Assembly (NCBI GenBank): GCA_019694975.1
Contig: JAIBAY010000008.1
Location: forward strand, 62,001 to 126,000
Direction of reading: 5' to 3'
Length of the DNA stretch: 64,000 nucleotides
Source of the DNA: Chitinophagales bacterium
GTDB lineage: Bacteria; Bacteroidota; Bacteroidia; Chitinophagales; UBA10324
Of the stretch, positions 17,629 to 26,458 are shown piece after piece. A program made the position numbers and the translations under genes. The notes under the pieces were generated by a model that was given only the letters and a program-made list of their open reading frames with translations, was not told where the DNA came from and did no database searches. Numbering within the stretch: position 1 is the first letter of the stretch; each line of letters starts with the position of its first letter.

Positions 17629-17820
17629 TTGAAACCGGTATTAATTGCCTTCCACCTCTTCATGATCATCTTCTATATAGGGGTGGGAGGCAGTTTGCTT
17701 TTCACCGGCTATTTCCCTGAATTAGATGGTATGGCCAGAAGTATTTTAGGTGGTGTGCTGATTGCGTTTGCAGGCTACCGGTGCTTCTTTCTCTATAAAA
17801 AACTGACAGCTTCAGGATGA
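17629..17820 (+). CDS. Small two-helix membrane protein, TTG start
   Basis: A 63-residue protein with two membrane segments (about residues 4-26 and 34-55) and a short basic C-terminus. No ATG lies at the 5' end of the frame; TTG at 17629 gives the complete first helix, and the next ATG would cut into it. The stop codon overlaps the following gene's ATG (ATGA), which implies translational coupling and argues that it is real. I do not recognise its family. Its place between tonB and a substrate-binding lipoprotein suggests a membrane accessory of the Ton complex, but this is inference. Confidence 0.65.
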   Translation: MKPVLIAFHLFMIIFYIGVGGSLLFTGYFPELDGMARSILGGVLIAFAGYRCFFLYKKLTASG

Positions 17821-18791
17821 TGGCCTGCATTGCAACGCGGAGATTTAATTTGATTTGCATGCTCATGCTCCTCACGGGAAATGGTACCCTTTTTTCTTCC
17901 TGTAAAAACAAACCAGAGAAGTCTGCTGCTGAATCAGACACGCCTGCTACTGGCCGCATCAGGATAGTGGCAGATGAGTCATTTGCCCCACTGCTCAGGC
18001 AGGAAATCATCACTTTTACCGATATCTATAAAAATGCGGCCATTGATGCTGTATACCTGCCTGAACTGAAAGTGACCAGTGAATTTTTCGGTCATGAAGA
18101 AAACCGGCTGATGATTATTGCACGCCGCCTGATGAATGGGGAAAAACCATATTTTGAAAAGCTCGGATTAGCTCCGCGCGAAACTAAAATTGCCATTGAT
18201 GCAATTGCATTTGTCATTAATAAAATGAATCCAGATTCACAATTGCAATATGAGCAGGTTTCGGATATTGTAAATGGAAAAATAACGGAATGGAGGCAAA
18301 TCAATCCAAAATCTGCACTGGGCAGTATTTCCCTCGTATTTGACAATCAGCAGTCGAGTACAGTGCGGTTTCTCTCAGAAAAGTTAAGCATTGAAAAACT
18401 TGCAGCGAATGCTTTTGCAGTAGACTCGAATCCCGCTGTTATTGATTATGTGGAACAGAATCCATCTGCCATTGGTGTTATAGGCTCTGGTTGGATAAGT
18501 GATAAAGATGATACAACCACCGGAAAATTTTTAGAAGGAATTCAGGTGGTTGCCGTTTCCGCAAAGGACAACCCGGGCATTTATTATCTGCCTGAAAAAC
18601 GATTTATTTATTCGATGCATTATCCTTTTCTTCGTGAATTGTTTATTATCAGCCAGGAAAAACATACAGGGCTGGGCACAGGGTTTGCTACATACGTTGC
18701 GTCTGATGAAGGACAGCGGATTGTACAGCGTGTTGGATTGATGCCGGTAGATAATGCGGTGCGCGTGATTGAATTGAAAGAACAGTTTTAG
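17817..18791 (+). CDS. PstS-like substrate-binding lipoprotein in the Ton operon
   Basis: A 324-residue periplasmic binding protein of the phosphate-binding (PBP-like 2) fold. The N-terminus is a lipoprotein signal with FSSC as lipobox, then a low-complexity linker and the domain starting GRIRIVADESFAPLL. Typical lobes follow: VSDIVNGKITEWRQINP and SLVFDNQQSSTVRFLSEKL. The usual PstS phosphate loop is not evident, so the ligand may differ or be absent. It is translationally coupled to the small gene before it and lies 26 nt before the TPR gene. No ABC permease is adjacent, so it probably does not serve import and may act as a sensor or assembly factor of the Ton system (inference). Confidence 0.8.
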   Translation: MMACIATRRFNLICMLMLLTGNGTLFSSCKNKPEKSAAESDTPATGRIRIVADESFAPLLRQEIITFTDIYKNAAIDAVYLPELKVTSEFFGHEENRLMIIARRLMNGEKPYFEKLGLAPRETKIAIDAIAFVINKMNPDSQLQYEQVSDIVNGKITEWRQINPKSALGSISLVFDNQQSSTVRFLSEKLSIEKLAANAFAVDSNPAVIDYVEQNPSAIGVIGSGWISDKDDTTTGKFLEGIQVVAVSAKDNPGIYYLPEKRFIYSMHYPFLRELFIISQEKHTGLGTGFATYVASDEGQRIVQRVGLMPVDNAVRVIELKEQF

Positions 18792-18817
18792 TTTTAAGGA
18801 TTAAATCGTACAATACC

Positions 18818-20728
18818 ATGAAAATTATTGCAATGGTGATGCTCCTGATGGTGAGTGTGATGGCGGCGGCTGCGCAAACAACAGAAGATGGAATAAAATC
18901 TATCGACTATGAGAATTACGGAACAGCAAAAAGGATTTTCACTCAGTTAATCCGGCAGAATCCGCTTGATGCGCGTAATTATTATTACCTGGGCCAGGCT
19001 CACAATGCCCTCGGCCAGTTTGATTCTGCACGGGTGGCCTATTCAGCCGGTGTATCTGCTGATCCGAAAAGTATTTATAATTATATTGGATTGGGCCGTG
19101 CTTTTCTCGATCAGAATAATACACAGAAGGCGAAAGAGAATTTTGACAAGGCACAGGGACTCACTTCATCGAAAGATATTTTGCAATACGTATTGCTCGC
19201 TGATGCGTATTCCGGTGGTTTGCATCCGAATTACCAGGAAGCCGTTAACGTGCTGAACAAAGCTATTACCTACAGCAATAAATCGGCTGATGTTTATTGG
19301 CAACTGGGATTGGCTTTTGAAGGCATGGGCAAAGGCGGCGATGCTGTATCCGCATATGAGAGAGCTGCGGAATTGAATCCTTCCATGGCTAAGGCTTTAA
19401 TACGCGCCGGAGTTATCTGGCGGTTAGCCAGAAATTACAACCAGTCACTGGCATCATTTCAGAAAGGCCTTCAGGCTGATCAGAATTTTCCGCCTGCTTA
19501 TCGCGAGATCGCCGAACTTTATTTCTACACCGGGCAATATGATAAGGCAAAGGAGTCTTATCAGAAATACCTTGACCTGGCGGATAAAGATGACTATACA
19601 CAATTCCGGTATGCTCAATACCTCTTTCTCACTAAGGATTATAAAGGTGCCCTGGCAATCCTTGATCCATTGAGAGCCAAGATTGATGTTCCGGTAATGT
19701 ACAGGCTATCCGCCTATTCAAATTATGAATCCGGTAACTATGAAACAGGCATTCAGCAAATGAAAGCATTTTTTGTGAAGGCTGATACGGCCAGGATATT
19801 ACCGTCTGACTATGAATACTACGCGAAGTTGTTGTCTAAAACTGGTAAAGATTCGTTAGCGATTCTGAATTATATGGAAGCTATTAAACTGGATAGCACA
19901 AAGTTTCCATTCTACAATGATATCGGTGCTATTTATTTTGCCCAGAAAAGATACCTCGATGCTGCAAATGCTTATCAGCAAAAGGTAAATGCTTCGGAGA
20001 AAGATGCCACTTTGCAGGATTATTTTAACGTCGGTAAGTCAGCCTATTTTGCAAAACAATTTATGATGGCAGACAGCTCATTTGCTAAAATGTCACAGCT
20101 AAACAAACAATGGCCTATCAGCTATTTCTGGCGTGCCCGTGTTATGACTAATCTCGACAATCCTGATTCCGCCAAGGGACTCGCGGCGCCCTATTATTAT
20201 GAAGTTATTGAGAAGGCAATTGTTGATACGATAAAGTATAGAAAGGAACTCATGGAATCTTATAAATACCTGGGCGACATCAATGCTTTGAATGAGAACT
20301 ATGGCGTTGCACTTTATTTCTATGGGAAATACCTGACACTTGATCCCTCTAATCAGGATGTTCCCAATACAATGGAATCAGTGAAGGCACTGTATAAAAA
20401 TGCTTCTGCTTCCAGTGTACCGCTCACTAAAGATGAAAATGGCCTGTACGTGATTCCGGCAACGGTCAATACTTCTTCCGTGAATATAGCATTTGACCCT
20501 GCATTTTCGGGTATTGCCGTTACGCAACAGGCTGCAGGCCAGTTTTTTGGCAGCTCCGGTAATAATGTATTGATTCCTGATCAATTGAAAATTCTTGGCC
20601 GTACGGTGAAAAATCCTAAAATTATGGTCACAGAAAATCTGCTGGCACAGTCCGTGATTGGGCCTTATGCGCTCAATCAATTCAATATCATTTTTGATTA
20701 TGCAACAGGATCGTTGCTGTTGCGCTGA
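18818..20728 (+). CDS. Exported TPR protein with a degenerate retropepsin-like C-terminal domain
   Basis: A 636-residue protein: signal peptide (cleavage after MAAAAAQ), tandem TPR repeats from about residue 25 to 520, and a C-terminal domain of about 100 residues. That last domain follows the layout of clan AA retropepsin-like proteases: a paired-strand start (LYVIPATVNTSSVNIAFD), a long middle, and the closing FDYATGSLLLR. The catalytic Asp-Thr/Ser-Gly is replaced by Asp560-Pro-Ala, so peptidase activity is doubtful. It ends the exbB-tonB operon, directly before a strong terminator. It is probably periplasmic and may bind a peptide or partner of the Ton complex (inference). TPR assignment is firm; the protease-like fold is likely but unproven. 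Confidence 0.78.
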   Translation: MKIIAMVMLLMVSVMAAAAQTTEDGIKSIDYENYGTAKRIFTQLIRQNPLDARNYYYLGQAHNALGQFDSARVAYSAGVSADPKSIYNYIGLGRAFLDQNNTQKAKENFDKAQGLTSSKDILQYVLLADAYSGGLHPNYQEAVNVLNKAITYSNKSADVYWQLGLAFEGMGKGGDAVSAYERAAELNPSMAKALIRAGVIWRLARNYNQSLASFQKGLQADQNFPPAYREIAELYFYTGQYDKAKESYQKYLDLADKDDYTQFRYAQYLFLTKDYKGALAILDPLRAKIDVPVMYRLSAYSNYESGNYETGIQQMKAFFVKADTARILPSDYEYYAKLLSKTGKDSLAILNYMEAIKLDSTKFPFYNDIGAIYFAQKRYLDAANAYQQKVNASEKDATLQDYFNVGKSAYFAKQFMMADSSFAKMSQLNKQWPISYFWRARVMTNLDNPDSAKGLAAPYYYEVIEKAIVDTIKYRKELMESYKYLGDINALNENYGVALYFYGKYLTLDPSNQDVPNTMESVKALYKNASASSVPLTKDENGLYVIPATVNTSSVNIAFDPAFSGIAVTQQAAGQFFGSSGNNVLIPDQLKILGRTVKNPKIMVTENLLAQSVIGPYALNQFNIIFDYATGSLLLR

Positions 20729-20741
20729 TATTATGACCAAT

Positions 20742-20778
20742 AAAAAATCCCGTTACTTTTCAGGTGACGGGATTTTTT
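20742..20778. terminator. Bidirectional rho-independent terminator between the Ton operon and efp
   Basis: A 15-bp stem (AAAAAATCCCGTTAC with GTGACGGGATTTTTT, one G-T pair) closes a 7-nt TTTTCAG loop. It has A-runs on the left and T-runs on the right, so it works on both strands. It lies 13 nt after the TPR stop and 17 nt beyond the efp stop on the other strand. Confidence 0.92.
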
Positions 20779-20795
20779 ATTGCCTAATGAGGAAA

Positions 20796-21362
20796 TTACC
20801 CCTTAACTCTTTCAACATATTCGCCTGTTCTGGTATCAACCTTTACTTTAGTTCCTGTATCTACGAATAGAGGAACATGAATTTCTGCACCGGTTTCAAC
20901 GGTGGCTCTCTTTAAAGGATTATTGGCAGTATCACCTTTTACACCAGGTTCTGAATAGGTGATTTCCAGCACTACGAAAGGAGGTAATTCGCACGAAAGC
21001 GGTTTGTCTGTTTCCGAATGAAAGGAGATCTCGACCTCCTGGCCCTCCTTGATAAATTCATGACCGGTAACCATATCTTCATCTAATGTTACCTGTTCAA
21101 ATGTATTCTGATCCATGAAATTGTAACCACTTTCGTCTTTGTAGAGAAACTGGTATTTTCTGCGCTCAACACGAACGGGGTTTATTGTTTCGCCGGAATT
21201 CCAGGTCTGATCAATTACTTTTCCGCTCGTTACACTTTTCAGCTTTGTCCTGATAAAAGCGCCGCCCTTTCCCGGCTTAACATGCTGGAAATCTACGATA
21301 GTATACAGGTCATTCTTGAATTCAATGGTCAGGCCTTTCTTAATGTCTTGTGTAGTCGCCAT
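20796..21362 (-). CDS. efp: Elongation factor P
   Basis: A 188-residue translation factor that relieves ribosome stalling at proline runs. The three beta-barrel domains are complete. The loop HVKPGKGGAF in domain I places Lys32 at the tip that reaches the peptidyl-transferase centre and is often modified. The domain III signature (KVDTRTGEYVERV) ends the protein. No modification genes (epmA/B or equivalents) lie nearby. It is downstream of fabH on the same strand, as in the common Bacteroidota plsX-fabH-efp order, and ends at the shared terminator. Confidence 0.97.
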   Translation of the reverse strand: MATTQDIKKGLTIEFKNDLYTIVDFQHVKPGKGGAFIRTKLKSVTSGKVIDQTWNSGETINPVRVERRKYQFLYKDESGYNFMDQNTFEQVTLDEDMVTGHEFIKEGQEVEISFHSETDKPLSCELPPFVVLEITYSEPGVKGDTANNPLKRATVETGAEIHVPLFVDTGTKVKVDTRTGEYVERVKG

Positions 21363-21480
21363 GATTGGTTATTATGTGAGGAGTAATAGGTGTTCAACGT
21401 AATCGTGTGTGTCATCGTTTGGCAATTGCTGAGGTCTTAATATTGCCGAAGTCTTTATTGATAAATAAGCTGTCAAGTCC

Positions 21481-22479
21481 TTACTTGGCATCATATGCCC
21501 ACTTCAGGTAAACCGCACCCCAGGTAAATCCTCCGCCAAATGCTGCCAGTACCAGGTTGTCACCCTTATGTAGTTTCTTTTCCCATTCCCATAGACAGAG
21601 CGGTATCGTCCCATTGGTGGTGTTGCCATACTTTTGAATATTAATCATCACTTTGCTTTCAGGCAATCCCATTTTTTGAGCTGTTGCATCAATTATTCTC
21701 TTATTGGCCTGGTGAGGTACGAGCCATGCGATATCATCAGCAACCAGCCCGTTCTTGGTCATTATTTCATATCCTACATCCGCCATTCTTGAAACTGCGA
21801 ACTTATAAACCGCCTGCCCTTCCTGGTACACATAGTGCAATCGCTGGTCGACCGTTTCTTTGGAAGCCGGCATGGCGGAACCTCCGGCTTTCTGGTGCAG
21901 GTGCGTTCTGCCTGATCCATCAGAATACATGATGCAATCAAGAATCCCCAAACCGGCATTATTAGGTTCAAGCATTACTGCACCACTGCCATCCCCGAAA
22001 ATGACACAAGTGGTACGGTCGCTGTAGTCTATTATCGAAGACATCTTGTCGGCGCCCACCACGATTGCTCTCCTGATGGCACCTGATTCAATCATACGTG
22101 CTGCCGTTGTAACGGCGTATAAAAAGCCGGAACATGCCGCTTGTAAATCAAACCCCCAGGCATGCTTCAAACCCACTACATCGCAAATGATGTTGGCCGT
22201 GGCCGGAAACTGCATATCAGGAGTAGTGGTGGCACAAATAAGCAGCTCAATACTGTCCGGATTGGTATTGGTTTTCTTCAGCAGACCTTGTACTGCCGCT
22301 GACGCCATCACAGAAGTGCCCTTTCCTTCTCCCTTCAGGATTCTCCGCTCTTTTATACCTGTCCGGCTGATGATCCATTCATCAGTGGTATCCACCATTC
22401 TTGACAGTTCTTCATTATTCAAAACATAGTCCGGAACATAACCCTGAACTCCTGTAATGGCAGCTGTTATTTTTGCCAT
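21481..22479 (-). CDS. fabH: Beta-ketoacyl-ACP synthase III
   Basis: This 332-residue thiolase-fold enzyme starts fatty acid chains by condensing an acyl-CoA with malonyl-ACP. The triad is visible: Cys116 in [10 protein letters not shown], the histidine in [11 protein letters not shown] and the asparagine in [12 protein letters not shown]. Its length is typical. It lies 65 nt downstream of plsX and 118 nt upstream of efp on the same strand. The C-terminal [14 protein letters not shown] is the standard family ending. Confidence 0.96.
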   Translation of the reverse strand: MAKITAAITGVQGYVPDYVLNNEELSRMVDTTDEWIISRTGIKERRILKGEGKGTSVMASAAVQGLLKKTNTNPDSIELLICATTTPDMQFPATANIICDVVGLKHAWGFDLQAACSGFLYAVTTAARMIESGAIRRAIVVGADKMSSIIDYSDRTTCVIFGDGSGAVMLEPNNAGLGILDCIMYSDGSGRTHLHQKAGGSAMPASKETVDQRLHYVYQEGQAVYKFAVSRMADVGYEIMTKNGLVADDIAWLVPHQANKRIIDATAQKMGLPESKVMINIQKYGNTTNGTIPLCLWEWEKKLHKGDNLVLAAFGGGFTWGAVYLKWAYDAK

Positions 22480-22544
22480 AGTGTGAATGGTTTAATGAAG
22501 TTTAATTACAATCTGCAACTACAGATAAGCGGGCAGCACGCGCT

Positions 22545-23498
22545 TTATTCAGCCTGATGATTAATAAAGGCCTCTTTGAAGAGCTCTACAATCCGGCTTT
22601 CAATCATTTCTTTGGTCAATAGGATCATATTGTGAAATGCTGTGGCATTGCTAATGCCATGTGCCACCACAACGGGAGCATTGGCACCAAGAATGGCACT
22701 TCCCCCATAATTTTCATAATTGAACCTGTCCCAGTAAGCATCCCTGATTCCCTGCTTTTTGATCATGTCATATATTGACTCGCCGAATTTTAGAACGATG
22801 TTGCCTGTAAAACCATCGGTGACAATAACATCCGCTATATCACCAAATATATCCCGGCCTTCCACATTGCCAATAAAATGAATTTTGTTGCATTCCTGGA
22901 AAAGGGGATAAGCAGCTTGCACCAGCAGATTTCCTTTGCCTTCTTCTTCACCTATACTCAGCAAAGCCACTTTGGGGTCCTTCACTTTGTAGAGGTGTTT
23001 TGCGTAAAGAGAGCCCATAATCCCAAACTGAAGCAACATCTCAGGCTTGCAATCGGCATTAGCGCCAACATCAAGCAGGAAACCAAGCCTTTCATCACTG
23101 TGCGGCAGGAGCGTGGAAATGGCAGGACGGATAACACCTTCAATGGTTTTGACTGAATACATGGCACCTACCAGCATTGCACCGGTATTCCCGGCACTGG
23201 CAAAAGCGTCCACTTTTCCTTCCTTAAGATATTGAAATCCAACTGCAATACTTGAATTTGGTTTTTGCGTCAGTCCACGTGTCGGTGATTCCGCCATACC
23301 AATCACTTCCTGTGTATGGACAATGCTGATATTATCTGCAGCACCACCTTCATTCATAATTATGGAACTCAGCAGCGGCTCGTCGCCAAACAGCACCAGT
23401 TGTGCTGATCTCCCCAATTCCGCACCTGCACGCAACGCACCTTTGACACATTCGAGTGGCGCATAATCACCTCCCATTGCATCTATACCTATTTTCAT
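22545..23498 (-). CDS. plsX: Phosphate acyltransferase PlsX
   Basis: A 317-residue peripheral membrane enzyme that makes acyl-phosphate from acyl-ACP, the first step to phospholipids. Family motifs are present: IGIDAMGGDYAP at the start, VDAFASAGNTGAML, LLDVGANADCKPEMLLQFG and VIVTDGFTGNIVLKFGE. The order rpmF-plsX-fabH on one strand is widely conserved and couples ribosome and lipid synthesis. Nothing is missing or unusual. Confidence 0.97.
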   Translation of the reverse strand: MKIGIDAMGGDYAPLECVKGALRAGAELGRSAQLVLFGDEPLLSSIIMNEGGAADNISIVHTQEVIGMAESPTRGLTQKPNSSIAVGFQYLKEGKVDAFASAGNTGAMLVGAMYSVKTIEGVIRPAISTLLPHSDERLGFLLDVGANADCKPEMLLQFGIMGSLYAKHLYKVKDPKVALLSIGEEEGKGNLLVQAAYPLFQECNKIHFIGNVEGRDIFGDIADVIVTDGFTGNIVLKFGESIYDMIKKQGIRDAYWDRFNYENYGGSAILGANAPVVVAHGISNATAFHNMILLTKEMIESRIVELFKEAFINHQAE

Positions 23499-23595
23499 CT
23501 GCTTTTGCTGAACTTAATTATCAATAGTCAACTGATGCTGCTCACATAATTTTCCTGCAAGCAGTCAGTTCATGAATTGCACTTCCGGCAAATTA

Positions 23596-23781
23596 TTATT
23601 CACCTTTGGATAGAATCTTTTTCCCTTTGTAGTATAGCTCACCTTCATAATAATGAGCGCGGTGACGCGGATGGTGAACGCCTGTCGTTGGGTCAACACT
23701 GATGGTTGGAAGTTCGGCCTTATCATGTGTTCTGCGTTTGTCTCTGCGCGTACTGGAATGGCGGCGTTTCGGATTTGGCAT
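23596..23781 (-). CDS. rpmF: 50S ribosomal protein L32
   Basis: A 61-residue ribosomal protein. The basic N-terminus ([16 protein letters not shown]) and the closing [12 protein letters not shown] are diagnostic. It has no cysteines, so it is the zinc-independent form. It follows the DUF177 gene by 2 nt and precedes plsX by about 97 nt. Confidence 0.97.
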   Translation of the reverse strand: MPNPKRRHSSTRRDKRRTHDKAELPTISVDPTTGVHHPRHRAHYYEGELYYKGKKILSKGE

Positions 23782-23783
23782 AA

Positions 23784-24320
23784 TTAGTTGAATTTAATTT
23801 TTGATAAATTATCCCAGCGGGGATCCTTTTTTATTTTCTTTTCAGGTCTTTGCTGAGTTAATCGTTTAAGTATTTCCTGGTTACACGGTTTCTCACCTTT
23901 TAAATTGTCACAATTAATCCTGTTCAGCGGAATACTGAGGTTGATAAACTCATACATCAATTGCGAAACATCCAAATGCGAATCGGAACGGTTGATGTAG
24001 ACAACATCTGCCATGGAATCATCCTTTTCAGCAACAGAATGCGGATCAAATTTCACAACAATGTGATAATCTTCATCAATCGGAAACATTAATTCTGCCG
24101 CACACCTGTCACATGGCAGTTTTACCCAACCACTAATCATGAATTTCAGCAGAAAAAAAGAGGTTTCCTTGTCAAATTCAAGCTTCACTTCCAGGTTACC
24201 TTCTTTCACCAGCGAATCCTCAAACAATGCAAAGAAATGGTCGTCAATAGGGAAAGTAAAATGATTAATGCCTGTCTTTAACCCTACAAATGCGATCTCG
24301 TATTGCCTGAGCGGATCCAC
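23784..24320 (-). CDS. DUF177 (YceD-like) protein
   Basis: A 178-residue protein of the YceD/DUF177 family, which is nearly always encoded just before rpmF and is linked to 23S rRNA maturation or L32 supply. The CDRCAAEL pair of cysteines, the C-terminal EILKRLTQQ segment and the basic [12 protein letters not shown] tail are typical. The start is GTG at 24320, because an in-frame TAG lies two codons upstream and no ATG gives the full N-terminus. It leads the DUF177-rpmF-plsX-fabH-efp series. Confidence 0.88.
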   Translation of the reverse strand: MDPLRQYEIAFVGLKTGINHFTFPIDDHFFALFEDSLVKEGNLEVKLEFDKETSFFLLKFMISGWVKLPCDRCAAELMFPIDEDYHIVVKFDPHSVAEKDDSMADVVYINRSDSHLDVSQLMYEFINLSIPLNRINCDNLKGEKPCNQEILKRLTQQRPEKKIKKDPRWDNLSKIKFN

Positions 24321-24501
24321 CCACTACCCACCTGATTTTTTAAGATGGACGGCAAAAGTAAGTAATTAGGGTGGAATATAATAATGAAAGCAGGTGATCG
24401 GAAACGTTGATTCACATGATGGAGATCCCGGCTGATCGGGCGCGAAAACGATAGTATGTGGATACTCGATTTCCAATAGTGCTGAAAGAATCTCTATACT
24501 T

Positions 24502-25356
24502 GTGGCTGAAATAGCAGACGTGTTATTAAAGGGAAAAAACATATTCTCACCCTACCGGGTAGAAAGGTTGCCGGATATTTATTCGCTTTATCTGAAGCGC
24601 GTGGTGGTGGTGGATGTCTTCATCCCACCTTCATATTATACTTCGCGCAAAAGGTATCCCCTGCTCGTATTAAATGACGGACAGGACAGCGATGCTGTAA
24701 GGGTGCGGAGTACCCTTAGCCGTTTAACCCGTGCCAATGAAATGCGCGACATCGTGGTCCTTGGCATTCACGCCGGCGACCGTATGCATGAATATGGAAT
24801 TGCCGCACAGGCCGATTACCGGAAACGGGGTAGCAAGGCAGGATTATATACTGATTTCCTGATCGAAGAGTTGCTGCCGCTGATAACACGATCATTCAGG
24901 GTAGATCCGCTGCATATTGACAATGCGATTGCCGGATATTCACTCGGAGGCCTGTCTGCATTTGATATTGCCTGGAATCATGCTGATCTATTTAAAAAGG
25001 TAGGTGCATTTTCAGGTTCATTCTGGTGGCGCAGTAAATCATATTCAGGAGGATACCATGATGACCGCGACCGGATTGCCCATGCGCAGATAGCTGATGG
25101 ATTATACAAACCCGGGCTGAAATTCTGGTTTGAAGCAGGAACACTTGATGAACGTGCCGACCGCAACAACAATGGTATTATCGATTCAATTGATGATACG
25201 CTTGATCTGATCGTGGAACTGACAAAGAAAGGTTACCGCCCGTTTAAAGACATTGAATATGTTGAGATAAAAGGCGGTCATCACAATCAGAAAACCTGGG
25301 CGAAAGCAATGCCGCAATTTCTGAAATGGGCTTTTGGTACCGATGCTAATAGCTAG
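24502..25356 (+). CDS. Putative esterase (alpha/beta hydrolase) with an EF-hand-like loop
   Basis: A 284-residue esterase of the Fes/esterase-D type. The nucleophile serine is in GYSLGG near residue 156, and a C-terminal histidine lies in GGHHNQKTW. The acid is probably in GTLDERAD. Residues 220-231 read D-R-N-N-N-G-I-I-D-S-I-D, an EF-hand-like calcium loop with ligands at positions 1, 3, 5, 9 and 12. It starts with GTG at 24502; no signal peptide is seen, so it is probably cytoplasmic. It is a lone plus-strand gene set into a minus-strand cluster of housekeeping genes. The substrate is unknown. Confidence 0.82.
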   Translation: MAEIADVLLKGKNIFSPYRVERLPDIYSLYLKRVVVVDVFIPPSYYTSRKRYPLLVLNDGQDSDAVRVRSTLSRLTRANEMRDIVVLGIHAGDRMHEYGIAAQADYRKRGSKAGLYTDFLIEELLPLITRSFRVDPLHIDNAIAGYSLGGLSAFDIAWNHADLFKKVGAFSGSFWWRSKSYSGGYHDDRDRIAHAQIADGLYKPGLKFWFEAGTLDERADRNNNGIIDSIDDTLDLIVELTKKGYRPFKDIEYVEIKGGHHNQKTWAKAMPQFLKWAFGTDANS

Positions 25357-25396
25357 CCTGTTTGGTTTCAGGAGTTTCTATCCCTATATAGCACCG

Positions 25397-26458
25397 CTAA
25401 TTCACTTCCTTATTTAATTCCATCTTCTTCAATGGATTGGAAGTAAGTTCAGTGTAACGGTCTCTTTTTCTGAGAATATCAAGGGCAAGGAAAACAGCTT
25501 CCCGAAAAGAATCCTCTAAGGCAATATTTTTACCTGCAATATCGAATCCTGTACCGTGATCGGGTGAGGTTCTTACAAAAGGAAGGCCTGCTGTATAGTT
25601 TACGCCACTTTCAAAACTAAGTGCTTTAAATGGTATTAATCCCTGATCATGGTACATGGCCAGTATGGCATCAAACTTTGTAAAGTTGCCGGCGCCAAAA
25701 AAACCATCGGCGGGGTAGGGACCCATAGCAAAAATATTTCTGCTTTTCGCTTCTGCAATGGCAGGTTTTATCTCCGTGGTCTCTTCTGTTCCAATCAAAC
25801 CGTCATCACCTGCATGTGGATTCAATGCGAGCACTGCGATTTTGGGCTTTTCGATTCCAAAGTCTTTTACCAGCGATTGCTTTAGCAAAATCAGCTTTTT
25901 CAAAATCGTTTCCCGTTTAATTTGTGACGGTACTTCCGTTATCGGAAGATGTTCAGTTACAAGCCCCACCCTTAAATTGCCACCGCATAACAGCATCAGA
26001 TGATCATCCACACCGGCTTGTGCTGCCAGATAGCCGGTATGCCCTTTAAACGGAAAAGCATCACTGTGCATGATGTGCTTATTGACCGGAGTGGTAACAA
26101 GTGCATCAATCCGCCCGGATTTCAGATCAGCTACTGCAGCCTGCAGCGATTCTATAGCATATTTGCCACCTGCCTCAGTTTTCTGACCTAACTGAACCGG
26201 CACATCTTCTTCCCAGCAATTGATAATGTTAAATGTATTCCATTGAATCTTGTCTATGCTGCGGGATTGCGCAAAATTAAACTGACCGAGGTTTAACATC
26301 TTGCGATGAAAGGAAATAATTTTTGAAGAACCATACAGTATCGGTGTACACCTTTCCATCATTCTTGGGTCCATAAATGTCTTGATGATAACCTCGGGGC
26401 CAATACCATTAATATCGCCCTGGCTGATGCCGATAAGGTATCGCTTTCCTTCACTCAT
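25397..26458 (-). CDS. pdxA: 4-hydroxythreonine-4-phosphate dehydrogenase
   Basis: A 353-residue NAD-dependent, metal-binding enzyme of vitamin B6 (pyridoxal 5'-phosphate) synthesis. Motifs include IGISQGDINGIGPEVI at the start, FKGHTGYLAA with a metal histidine, LNPHAGDDG with another, and YHDQGLIPFKAL with the third. VRTSPDHGTGFDIAGK gives the substrate loop. It overlaps the upstream aminopeptidase gene by 8 nt, so the two are co-transcribed. The pairing with an aminopeptidase has no obvious biochemical reason. Confidence 0.96.
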   Translation of the reverse strand: MSEGKRYLIGISQGDINGIGPEVIIKTFMDPRMMERCTPILYGSSKIISFHRKMLNLGQFNFAQSRSIDKIQWNTFNIINCWEEDVPVQLGQKTEAGGKYAIESLQAAVADLKSGRIDALVTTPVNKHIMHSDAFPFKGHTGYLAAQAGVDDHLMLLCGGNLRVGLVTEHLPITEVPSQIKRETILKKLILLKQSLVKDFGIEKPKIAVLALNPHAGDDGLIGTEETTEIKPAIAEAKSRNIFAMGPYPADGFFGAGNFTKFDAILAMYHDQGLIPFKALSFESGVNYTAGLPFVRTSPDHGTGFDIAGKNIALEDSFREAVFLALDILRKRDRYTELTSNPLKKMELNKEVN

